64,000 nt of DNA from Corallium rubrum (lineage: Eukaryota; Cnidaria; Anthozoa; Scleralcyonacea; Coralliidae). The translations under genes were made by a program, and so were the position numbers. Below are positions 30,701-39,698 of the stretch, piece after piece (positions within the stretch are counted from its first letter, which is position 1; each line of letters starts with the position of its first letter). The notes beneath the pieces are model-generated. The model was not told where the DNA came from. It worked only from the letters and a program-made list of their open reading frames with translations, and did no database searches. Location: contig OZ036008.1 in NCBI GenBank assembly GCA_964035015.1, forward strand, positions 1,118,501 through 1,182,500, written 5' to 3'.

Positions 30701-32342
30701 TTGCACAAAATGTTCGACTTGCTAGAATTCTACTGTATATACATGTGAGAAAGTGAAAATATGATGAAATGTTTCAAATCTAGTACTTTTTGATTGGATA
30801 CTGATATCACCAGGCATAAGATAAATATCATATTCATATATAATTTTTCTCTGAATAAAACTTACAGCTTTCTCCAAAATTTTCCATAATTTTCGCCTTA
30901 GAATGAAATTCTGATTTCCATCAAAAAGATCTTTTAAGTCTTCTCTTTCAAAGTTCATAACAAGAGGCAATATTGACATAAAGAGACAGGGATACTTCAA
31001 ATGGAGAAATGTATGACGTCACAACGACAACATGGCACAAATTTTCCACTTTTACGCCTAAAACCCAATATTTCTTTATCTAAACTCGACTTCAATCATT
31101 GTTTATACAAAAATATTTTAACTAATTCACTAAACTCGCACATTACATTAATACATTTTAGTAATAGAGTGCTTTTCAATTTTAATACCTTCAAGAATGT
31201 TGAATGCTTCTGGTTCCAAGTTCCAACACTCTTTATCTGTTCCATGGTTTTTCAGTTCCTCAGTTGTTTCCCTAGTTGCTACCAAAGAAACGCAATTTAA
31301 AAGATTGTGAAACAATCGTATAAGGACATTCTTACAGAACACTAAAGAAATCAAACACATATATCATTGTCATACTGAGACGAGTCACGAGTATCATACC
31401 TTGAATTTGTCCGCTCTTGAAAATCTTCGACTTTTAAAATACTAATATAGATTTCAAGGTTTCACTGATCTCCAGATTCAGTTCTTATAGAGCTTCCTCG
31501 AGTATATATACATCTTGGGCTTAAATATACTTTCTGTAGAACAATAAATCGAGAATCCTTCGTTGAATGGTGGTGAAATCAGTTTGAAAAGGACGCGGAA
31601 CAACGTGTATCTTCCCAAGATGCGATTGTCTCGAAATCGGATAGTACCGCGACTCTCGCCCGGCAGTCGGTTAACAATCGGGGTCGATTCGGTCACGAGC
31701 GTCGCGACCAGTACCAACAGCTGTGATATTTATCGACAGAAGTGAAAAGATGGCGCGCACATGGATATGCGAGAAATGCATGTTGTTTTCAACCCTAACG
31801 TTGAAAATGTTAGTACGACATACTTCTACAGAGCACGCAGAACACGCAGAGAAGCCTCCTAGAAACCCGCCTAAACCCTATTAAACTCAAGTAATATTAT
31901 ATTTATACCCAATTAAACAAATGTCATCATTTTACTCTATGCATAAATTGAGCAATTTCAGCAATACAGTATGTTGATCACGATACAAACAAATTTTTTT
32001 GCACAAAATGCGTCTACTTAAAAATATAAATTCTTGAAACAAGATATTTCATTTGCAGGCAAGATAATTTTTCTTGGTAAGATGATTTATCTTACATTTA
32101 AAAAGTAAAATCTTAAAACTGGATAATTTTTCTTAAAACAAGATAATTTTTCTTAAAAGTAAGATATTTCAGTTTTGTAGGCAAGATAATTTTTCTTGCT
32201 AAGATGATTTATCTTATATTTGAAAAATAAAATCTTAAAACAAGATACTTTTTCTTAAAACAAGATATTTTTCCTTAAAATAAGATATTTTTTCTTAAAA
32301 GTAAGCAAAAAAATCTTGGCAAGATTTGAAGAATTTGCAGTG
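27768..32342. mobile_element. 4.6-kb TIR element with TA target duplication
   Basis: The ends read CACTGCAAATTC and GAATTTGCAGTG, each bordered by TA (27766-27767 and 32343-32344). Several hundred bases inside each end are filled with subterminal repeats of the type AAGATAATTTTTCTTAAAA (27780-28250 and 32030-32330), as expected of transposase-binding arrays. The interior carries exon-like minus-strand ORFs. A GC-richer block (31590-31860) near the right end would suit a promoter and first exon. Superfamily not recognised. Confidence 0.7.
28381..31000 (-). pseudogene. Candidate intron-containing gene inside the TIR element
   Basis: Exon-like blocks on the minus strand are bounded by plausible splice sites. 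One lies at about 31000-30866 (donor GTAAGT), containing DLKDLFDGNQNFILRRKLWK. Another is about 29510-29366 (donor GTAAAA), beginning MDSWSILPSTGNVEDFMGKS. Next is 29093-28983 (acceptor TTCTCAG, donor GTGAAG), with VERGISVVRNKRKLMSIASF. Then comes 28893-28767 (donor GTATGA), with DLHLIKGINSVFNGRAKISL. Last is 28693-28381 (acceptor ATTTTAG), with PDDWQWKRPGFIPGLL, then a shifted frame ending FLNEVEKFYSGE. Phases do not all agree, and an A6 run near 28580 marks a probable frameshift. I do not recognise the protein; transposase or captured host gene are both possible. Confidence 0.4.
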
Positions 32343-32651
32343 TATCTATAGTAAACAAATGTGGCAAAACGTAATAAATAAATAAATAAATAAATAAAAG
32401 ATATTGGCCGAGATGGTTTCCGTCAATATTAACCAAATTATTGCTAATCTACAAAATAATGATACACTGTAGACTGTAGAATCTGATAAGATTGTTATAT
32501 ACAATGACAAACATGCTGACTGTTAGAACAAATTTAAGAATGCATTTGCAAATTTACATGTACACGGTAAACCTATAAAAACAAGAAGAACTACGTCAAT
32601 GCTCGGAAATCTATTTTAAGAGTTACTCCAAAGTATATAAGCTGTCTATTC

Positions 32652-32826
32652 ATCAATTGAAAGCCCAACTCCCCCCACCCCGGGCTGGGTGGGGATTTGA
32701 TTTGCTAAAATTTGATTTTGCATAAAATGCTTTCAAATGCTATAAAATTCCCCACATTTCCCCAACCTTGTCCGGGGCGGGGAGAGAGGGGGGGGGGGGG
32801 GGGGGAGAGTCAGGCTTTCAATTGAT
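32652..32826. mobile_element. Short foldback/MITE-like element
   Basis: TCAATTGAAAGCC at the left and GGCTTTCAATTGA at the right form 13-bp inverted ends of a 175-bp segment. It is rich in C-runs on one side and G-runs on the other, including about 18 Gs near 32789-32806, so it could fold on itself. No clear target duplication. Confidence 0.55.
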
Positions 32827-32829
32827 AGG

Positions 32830-33685
32830 TGCATAATTCCTAATAATTCCTAAATGCTTAAAATTTTTTATGCTTGACTATGCTTAACCGTTACCGGGAC
32901 GACGACGGCGGTTAACAGCAAGATAATTTTACAGCTTAAAGAAATCACGGTTAACTGACTATTATATTTGAAGCTAGGTTAATGATTTCCAAAACGCCCC
33001 AGTATTGCTGAAATGATTGTAGTGTTTGTGTTGAAGCCAATCTTAAGCAACAGATCTCATCTTTTGCACGTTGACGTCGTCCAGAAGACGTAAAAATCCT
33101 GTGGCGTTGTATAAAGAACGAGGACGGAGTTGAGATTACTCTTGGGATCTAAAATTATTTATTCTGTTTGTTTTGCAAAAGATTCTTTTGTTTAAAGGAC
33201 GTCGTCGTTGAAGTTGAAGTCGCAACATTAGGACCGGCCCTCAACGGGCTAAATGATTTTGAACAAGCTAACTTGCTATCAATTGCAATCAGTATTCCGC
33301 AAAAGGACCAGGGGACGAGGTTGATCAATATTGCGGGAAAGGGAAAGAACATCTGGTGGTCAAGCTGAAATACTCACAAAATGATGATCCGTGTACCGTG
33401 TTCACTTAAAGTGTATATAAACCCAATTTTTTTATCATCTGAATACGTTCTACATAGAGCAAACAGTTGTTCAGTGAAATAATTTTTTGATTCTTCAATG
33501 TGTTTTGGCGATTCGCATTTCTAGTATGGTAATGAGATGACGTCTATGACATTTGGCTTTCTTTCTCTTTCTGGCAAGATAAACTACCTGAGAATTTTTT
33601 TGGAAAAACTCATACAATATGGAACTGATGTTGTTCAAACACACCATTAATGGAAGAATTGGGTCATATCACTCCTGCAAATAAA
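32830..33685. other. Stretch without supported gene
   Basis: A 66-residue ORF at 33168-33368 (DVVVEVEVATLGPALNGLND) has ordinary composition but no homologue I recognise and no surrounding gene structure. Nothing else stands out. Confidence 0.4.
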
Positions 33686-33689
33686 TATT

Positions 33690-33744
<55 letters not shown>

Positions 33745-34102
33745 GAATAATAAGAATAATAATAATTAGTGATTTATATTGCGCATTCTTCATGACGTAA
33801 TGATCGAATGCGCATTACAGTGTACAACAGAATAGATAAATAGGTATAGCTATATATTTATAATACATGAAGTAGTTATTAGGATGAAGGTGTTGATTTT
33901 TACGGAGGGAGGAAAACCGGAGAACCCGGCGAAAAACCCTCGAAGCACAGGAGAGACCAACTAAACTCTACTCACATGAGTCGCAAGCTCGAGAACGGGG
34001 TTATTCCCAGACGGTCAACCATCCAAGTACTAACCCCGTCTAACCGGGCTTAATTATTGGTGAGAGGAAGGGCCCTAACAGCACACGCCACCCGTGCTCC
34101 CC
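33690..34102 (-). mobile_element. 5S rRNA-derived SINE, copy 2
   Basis: Minus-strand copy of the SINE at 6732-7055. It has the 5S-like part with GTTAGTACTTGGATGG (about 34030), the GTTTTTCGCCGGGTTCTCCG body and the ATGCGCAATATAAAT 3' end near 33775, followed by an (ATT)n tail (33690-33766). It is longer than copy 1 in the 3' part, so copy 1 is probably deleted there. Confidence 0.8.
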
Positions 34103-34657
34103 ATGATGATAATGATGACTACTTTGGCGTCATCTCACTACCATTTTGAAAACAAAAATCTCCATTAAAGCAATAAAGGTTGCTCCAATCTAAAAAATAT
34201 TTCGTTGTTCAACTATTTGCCAAAGGTAGAACGTATTTAGATGACAAAAATTTTGGGGTTACACACGCTTTAAAACTAATGCTCGCAGTCTAACCGTGAC
34301 GATTTGAAACCGTAATGCTAACCGCAACGATATGAAACCGTAACGAAATTATTCCTTTATCGGCATCGTGTGAGTACCTTACCGTAATGACTTCATCACG
34401 GTTTCACGAAACTTTTTTCTCTGCTTAAAAAATACGGGGTAAAAGAAGCGTGATCGCGGTAATTTAATAAAAATGGAGTTAACTAAACTGTAAAAATTTT
34501 GAGCCCCAGGCAGCGGTCGGAGCTGCAACCTTCTAATCACAAGTTAAATGAATGAAGGGGAAAAAACCCCCAAAAACCCCAACCCAAAACTCCCCAAAAC
34601 AAACCAAAAAACCCAGTCACTAAAACCATTTTCGTAACTGTACTATCTCTAATTTTA
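34103..34657. other. Non-coding stretch
   Basis: AT-rich, with repeated CCGTAA/AACCGTAACG words around 34270-34400 but no gene or clear repeat. Confidence 0.45.
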
Positions 34658-34845
34658 AAAAGACAAGACAAGACAAGGCAAGGCAAGGCGAGGCGAGGCG
34701 AGGCGAGGCGAGGCGAGGCGAGGCGAGGCGAGGCGAGGCGAGGCGAGGCGAGGCGAGGCAAGGCAGGACAGGACGAGCCGGCAAGGCGAGGCGAGATGAG
34801 ATGAGATAAGATAAGACAAGAAAAGATAAGATAAGATAAGTTATA
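34658..34845. repeat. Pentanucleotide array, GAGGC type
   Basis: AAGAC, AAGGC and GAGGC pentamers in blocks, ending in GATAA/GATGA units. It borders the first copy of the duplicated segment. Confidence 0.95.
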
Positions 34846-35149
34846 TACTATATTTATCGCTGTTTTTCACTGATTCATTGATTCATTGAAGTAATTTAGC
34901 GTTAAATAAATATATTACCAGCAACCTGTTGACTAACAATTCTACGTAAATAACCGTAACATTTGACTATTAAAAAAACGTCACAGGTTCTAATTAATGA
35001 TTTATTTCATAAAGACGAAACTTTGCTTAATGAGCTAAATAAATAGTTAGAGTAATATTAAAAATAATATATATATATGAAATAAAATTGAGAAAGCCTA
35101 AACAGATATTTATATTTGAAATCCGAGTAAAATCAGTTAACTGTAAGTA

Positions 35150-35330
35150 GAGAAGAGCAGAGCAGAGCAGAGGAGAGGAGAGGAGAGGAGAGGAGAGGAG
35201 AGGAGAGGAGAGGAGAGGAGAGGAGAGGAGAGGAGAGGAGAGGAGAGGAGAGGAGAGGAGAGGAGAGGAAAGGAGAGGAGAGGAGAGGAGAGCAGAGCAG
35301 AGCAGAGCAGAGTAGAGTGGAGTAGAGTAG
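35150..35330. repeat. Pentanucleotide array, GGAGA type
   Basis: AGAGC then GGAGA pentamers within copy A. The corresponding place in copy B (61952-62262) is filled by AGAGC units instead. Confidence 0.95.
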
Positions 35331-35794
35331 GGTCGAGCAGAGTCGAGCATAGTAGCGTGGAGTGGAGTTTTGTCTAGTGTCAAATCTTCAAAAACTAGTA
35401 CAACCCAACACTAAATCACCAGTCGACCATGAATGTGTGATGTCGTCATCAATCTTACAACTAAAAAAGAGAATATTGTTTCCAAATACATTTAGTCCAT
35501 TGCGGAGCTTTCTCAGCGTCAGAGCAAATTCAAGAAGAAATCATCTCTAAAGAAAAGCTAATATTTGACAACTTCTGGCACCGTAGTTTGGTAAGATGTT
35601 ATTTTACAAAGAGAGGTGTCTGCTTAAGAGAGACGTTATTTAAAAAGACTTCGACTGTATACTGAATTAGAGAGTTTTCTACAATAATCTAAAATCATAG
35701 TACATAGTAATTAATTTAAATTTGATTAATAGTTGTCTAAACTCAATTTTTCATCAAAGTTGAGAGCTTTCAACTTTTTCATTTTAGATATATT

Positions 35795-36420
35795 GATTGA
35801 TTGATCGATTGAAAACTTTATTTAAACAGGGTAGCCCATTCAGTTACAAAGACTGGTCTTCAGAGCCAGGGGCCCTGTGTACAATAGAGAAACTAATTAT
35901 TTACATTATTAAGAAGTTAAAACTGACTTATAAATAAAAATCTACATGTAAAACAAGCTAACAATTTAAATACAATGTATATACATACAAATAGAATTAC
36001 GACTTAACATAATGTTTTTGAACAAATCTTCTAAAAGGATTAAGGGAGTGTGAATGTTTAATTTCATCTGGAAGAGCATCTAAAAGTTCTCTTACGAAGG
36101 TTACATTTAGGTTTAGACAGATGTAGGTCTTGTTTTCTTATTTCCTTCCAGTGCATTATAATTATATGAACAATAGTATTTTTAACAAAACAACGGTGAA
36201 AACATTCTGGCAATAAATTATTTAGACATTTAAAAACAAGTGTACACTTGGGAGGAATCAGATTGTAAGATTATCAGGGCAGCACGATTTTGTAGGCGCT
36301 TCAGCGCCTGAAGATTTTAATTGTTGACATACGGATAGTTGAATACGTTTTATGAAGACGCTCTAACCTTTGAGCTGCTGAGAAACAATTTATTATTCTG
36401 ATTATCCATCATTAACCATA
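35795..36420 (-). pseudogene. LINE 3'-end fragment, minus strand (copy A)
   Basis: It begins on the minus strand with degenerate RT C-terminal coding sequence and ends at AAAGTTTTCAATCGATCAATC-like repeats near 35800, the CR1/L2-style short-repeat 3' terminus. The matching copy at 62715-63330 preserves a short frame with KCLNNLLPECF and DLHLPKPKSNLRKRTF, typical of the RT C-terminal region of invertebrate LINEs. Confidence 0.65.
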
Positions 36421-36745
36421 TAAATCCCTTTAATCAAAGGGTTTAAAATTGATTATTTATCAGGGTTTTTTTTTCATTAAGATAATTTTTCAAATATACG
36501 TAGCTCAAAGCTCAAATCATTCGCTAGTCGACAAGCATAGCAATTCACAGTTGGAAAAATATGTACTGTGACAGGTTATTATAAATTATTTATTCGGAAA
36601 AAACAAAACAACTCTCTTTTTTGAACTAAATGGACTACTATAGTTATATAAATTGTTTCGTTTAGATATAACTAAACTAAACTAAACTAAACTAACTTTA
36701 TTTATACTGGATAACTCTATCAGTCATATCTAAGCTGTTTGACCC

Positions 36746-36967
36746 AGGCAAGGCAAGGCAAGGCAACGCAAGGCAGGACAGGACAGGACAGGACAGGACA
36801 GGACAGGACAGGACAGGACAGGACAGGACAGGACAGGACAGGACAGGACAGGACAGGACAGGACAGGACAGGACAGGACAGGACTGGACATGAGACTAGG
36901 CGAGGCGAGGCGAGGCGAGGCGAGGCGAGGCGAGGCGAGATAAGATAAGAAAAGATAAGATAAGATA
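36746..36967. repeat. Pentanucleotide array, GGACA/GGCGA type
   Basis: AGGCA, then about 24 GGACA units, then GGCGA and GATAA units. It separates duplicated copies A and B. Confidence 0.96.
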
Positions 36968-37087
36968 TATACTGTTTATCGCTGTTTTTCACTGATTCAT
37001 TGATTCATTGAAATAATTCAACGTTAAACAAATAAATATATTACCAGCAACCTGTTGACTAACAATTCTACGTAAATAACCGTAACA
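36968..37087. repeat. Tandem duplicated segment, copy B, left part
   Basis: Matches 34850-34961 of copy A and ends at TAACA, where the LINE is inserted. Copy B resumes at 61756. Confidence 0.85.
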
Positions 37088-37104
37088 GGATCAACCAGAC
37101 AGTC

Positions 37105-37586
37105 ATGGCAGACGGATGTGTTTTAGATACGTCTGTTGAAATTGTGCCAAACACATTTGATCAGTCCACTTTCTATATTGACAAAGATTGTCAAGGAATA
37201 GTAAATCTATTCTATGATGAAAAATTAAAATGGGTCAGTGATTTTGACGGTTTGAAGAAATTTATTAAAGAATCGCTCCATCTTAGAGGTAAATGGTCGT
37301 CGCCAGGAGGACGTTCAAAGACATTCAAGAGCACAAACGCCAAAATGAATATAACCTGGTATCACAAGAAGCAAAAATCTTTGGTATTCCAAGGTAATGA
37401 TGGAATCTTCTTAAGGAAAAAACTTATCGAATTCTGCCAAGCCTCAGTTTCTACTCAACCGAAGTTTCCCGACAACGCACAAAATGTGATGAATCAATCG
37501 ACTGACACCTTTGACGCTGGTGAATATCTGCCAAGAACAAGTTCTATAAGCCACCCAGTAAATAGGTTGATTACCGAATCGACGAT
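37105..37586 (+). pseudogene. LINE ORF1, 5' part, cut by Polinton 2
   Basis: The ATG at 37105 opens 160 codons that run into the Polinton at 37587. The product is a basic/mixed N-terminal domain (with FYIDKDCQGIVNLFYDEKL and KMNITWYHKKQKSLVFQG) that I do not assign. The frame resumes exactly at 57430-57435 (the second target-duplication copy) and continues to 58624, so the two parts are one gene split by the insertion. Confidence 0.82.
37581..37586. repeat. Polinton 2 target-site duplication, left (GACGAT)
   Basis: GACGAT precedes AGTAGTATAG and recurs exactly at 57430-57435, inside LINE ORF1. Confidence 0.96.
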
Positions 37587-38622
37587 AGTAGTATAGGATA
37601 TGGGGGTACCAGCACAGTCTATTTTGGGTGCTACGACAGGGAAACCTCTCCTCCCCGAGGCGTAGACGAGGTTTTTGTCTATTCCCGGGGTGTTTTAAAA
37701 CTAGCCACATGCATCACTTTCTTCTTTTTTCGGAAGTGACCCTATCGGCTATTCCACATTTTGTACTACTACCGGTACAATCACTTTTTGACCGTCAGCT
37801 AGAATGCTGGTTGGGTGCTTAACCGCTCCAAGGCGTGGACTATTCCAGGAAATGTTTTTCGTTGGTCGCATGCATCACCTTTCCCTAGCAACCACATTTC
37901 AAATAACAAGGCCAGCTCAATTTCAGATCAACAGACCGAAAATTTGCTAGCCACATTAATTAAGTCTTCACAGAATTCGACATAAATTTTTGAACACTTT
38001 TACAAACTCCCAGTAACGGAGAACTTCCTCATTCTACTCCGTAGACAAGTGTCACGTGACACTAATGTTGACATTCCATTGAGCGTTAGCAACCCGAACT
38101 TTTTCAAGCTACGTTTATTTTTTATTTTATTTTTTCAACGCAACTTAAAAAAGTTGGGGTTGCTAGCGCTCAATGGAATGTTGTTTACATGGATACGGAT
38201 AATGACCGTTTATAGTTGCTGCTCACTATAGAGAAGAAGACTAGAAGGGGTCTTGTGAAGAAGGTGAGCGGTATTAACAATCGTATGAAGGATTTATGTA
38301 TGGAGACTGTATATAATGTGGTGGTTTCATAAGAGTGAAGCTATAAAGATGTATGCGTTAGAGTAGGGGAAATTTTTAATAAATATATTTAGCTGTCACT
38401 TTCCGGCTGAATTTGCATATTTTCTGCAGGTGGCGCTTGATTGGAAATGATCGTCAGAGCAGCTCAGCGAGATTTAACTGTTTAACGTATGCGGGTGGCA
38501 AGGGGGACGGCCAATCATTTTAACCCATAAATTAAAGTTTTGGTTTTGGTTTCAGCTGCCGTCAGGCTGGATTTGCATATTTTCTGCAGGTGGCAATTTC
38601 TGTTTACTTTTATGTTGATATA
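37587..38622 (+). repeat. Polinton 2 left terminal inverted repeat (1036 bp)
   Basis: Matched by 56394-57429 with very few differences. It contains an 111-bp hairpin (38071-38181, arms ACATTCCATTGAGCG / CGCTCAATGGAATGT), the perfect 14-bp palindrome GTGTCACGTGACAC (38050-38063), and two 24-bp direct repeats starting ATTTGCATATTTTCTGCAGG at 38411 and 38571. ORFs within it are not genes. Confidence 0.95.
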
Positions 38623-38679
38623 TATGTCTACCGGTTATCAGTCAATAAAGGCAAACCCGCAGCTATAAAACACATCACC

Positions 38680-38827
38680 AAAATTCTGGATTAGCTTATG
38701 TCCGTAAGCATAGCTACTAACCCAGTCATCAAGTATATACCTCTTATCATCAAAGCAGCTGAGCTAAACCTTGTTAACTTCGTAGGAGCCTAACTGATGA
38801 TTAACACTTCTTATAGTTCTCACTCCG
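38680..38827 (-). pseudogene. Duplicated C-terminal fragment of polymerase B
   Basis: The minus strand encodes a near copy of the polymerase tail: RTIRSVNHQLGSYEVNK, then CFDDKRYILDDWVSSYAYGH, with an in-frame stop between them. The functional-position copy is at 39740-39890. The fragment lies just beyond the stop of the 264-residue gene, so that gene is bracketed by two copies of the polymerase 3' end. Confidence 0.85.
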
Positions 38828-38828
38828 A

Positions 38829-39623
38829 TTACAGGTCATATTCAACCATGACCTCCTTACAGATTTTCTCAATGTCAGATTCCCCAAGACGACCCTCCAC
38901 GATCCTCATACCGTAAAAGTTGATGTCTGAATAAAAACTTTTTAAGCTGTTTACCCCAAACACATCAAGATAAGGTGTCCCTATTTGTCCGATGTTGCTA
39001 ACAGAATATGAGTCTCTCAGTTTCTCGCCGTTTATCCTAATGTGTGAGACTTTAAGCCCAGATAGCCAGTGAATCGATATTAGGATCTTCTTTCCGATAA
39101 ACTTCGCTGGAATCGTACACTCGTTGGACCTAGGTGGTGTCATCCCACTGAAGACCAGTTTGTCACTCACCCCAGCTTTAAACCCAAGGTTCCTACCTTT
39201 GCCAGCACTATCATTGGAAACAATTGTTTCCCAAACATTCAGCTTTGGTCTTATACTATTCCTCTTTACCACAACGAAAACCGAGACATCGGTGAACATG
39301 AGTCTGGACACGCTAGCGTGGAAGGCTGTTCTTATCGTCGTTTCAGGGTAAAGGAAGTGATGATCGCCAGCAGTGCTTAGCTGTGGGTTGACACTAGGAG
39401 GTCTCCAAAACATGGCTGAATTGGTTCTGGTCTCACCGTCCCTGTCTTCTATGTAATCAACAAAGGGAGGAAGTTTGGAGATTGCGTTTTTACTGGCTCT
39501 GGTTACGTTTAGGTCAAAGATGACCTTATAGTCGGGGACGGGCTTCGTATGAAGGACCTCTTTTAGTTTATCGTTGAGCTGCTTATTAGTGATCGGTCTG
39601 CTATAACCATAAAACAGACTCAT
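38829..39623 (-). CDS. Putative concanavalin/LamG-like beta-sandwich protein (element 2)
   Basis: 264 residues, closely related to 14847-15632 (identical start MSLFYGY and end ICKEVMVEYDL). Intact frame. The same strand-rich pattern is present, with VSVFVVVKRN, KKILISIHWLSGLKVSH and FYGMRIVEGRLGESDIEK. Start motif TAGTATATG is retained. Unlike in element 1 it lies at the end of the element, downstream of the polymerase and between duplicated polymerase tails, which indicates relocation by recombination. It is more similar to its element 1 counterpart than most other gene pairs appear to be, so recent exchange is possible. Confidence 0.58.
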   Translation of the reverse strand: MSLFYGYSRPITNKQLNDKLKEVLHTKPVPDYKVIFDLNVTRASKNAISKLPPFVDYIEDRDGETRTNSAMFWRPPSVNPQLSTAGDHHFLYPETTIRTAFHASVSRLMFTDVSVFVVVKRNSIRPKLNVWETIVSNDSAGKGRNLGFKAGVSDKLVFSGMTPPRSNECTIPAKFIGKKILISIHWLSGLKVSHIRINGEKLRDSYSVSNIGQIGTPYLDVFGVNSLKSFYSDINFYGMRIVEGRLGESDIEKICKEVMVEYDL

Positions 39624-39698
39624 ATACTATAAGGCGTGTTTACTAAACAGATACCCATAAGAGAAAATTGGGAATTTCAATCGGTTTAATCACTAGCA

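Larger units (their letters stand above)
34846..36745. repeat. Tandem duplicated segment, copy A
   Basis: About 1.9 kb, highly similar to copy B (36968-37087 plus 61756-63640). The common left end is ATCGCTGTTTTTCACTGATT, and the common right end is GGATAACTCTATCAGTCATA. Inside are a pentanucleotide array (35150-35330, GGAGA type) and a minus-strand LINE 3' fragment (35795-36420). The site TAACA at 34957-34961 is the empty counterpart of the LINE insertion in copy B. Confidence 0.85.

Noticed and set aside
34537..36992. Long Ser/Pro/Leu/Ala ORFs
   Set aside because: Translations of pentanucleotide arrays.
37628..38231. Small ORFs within the left terminal repeat of Polinton 2, repeated identically at the right end
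   Set aside because: They are mirrored by the inverted repeat, one spans the hairpin, and none has homology or a start motif.
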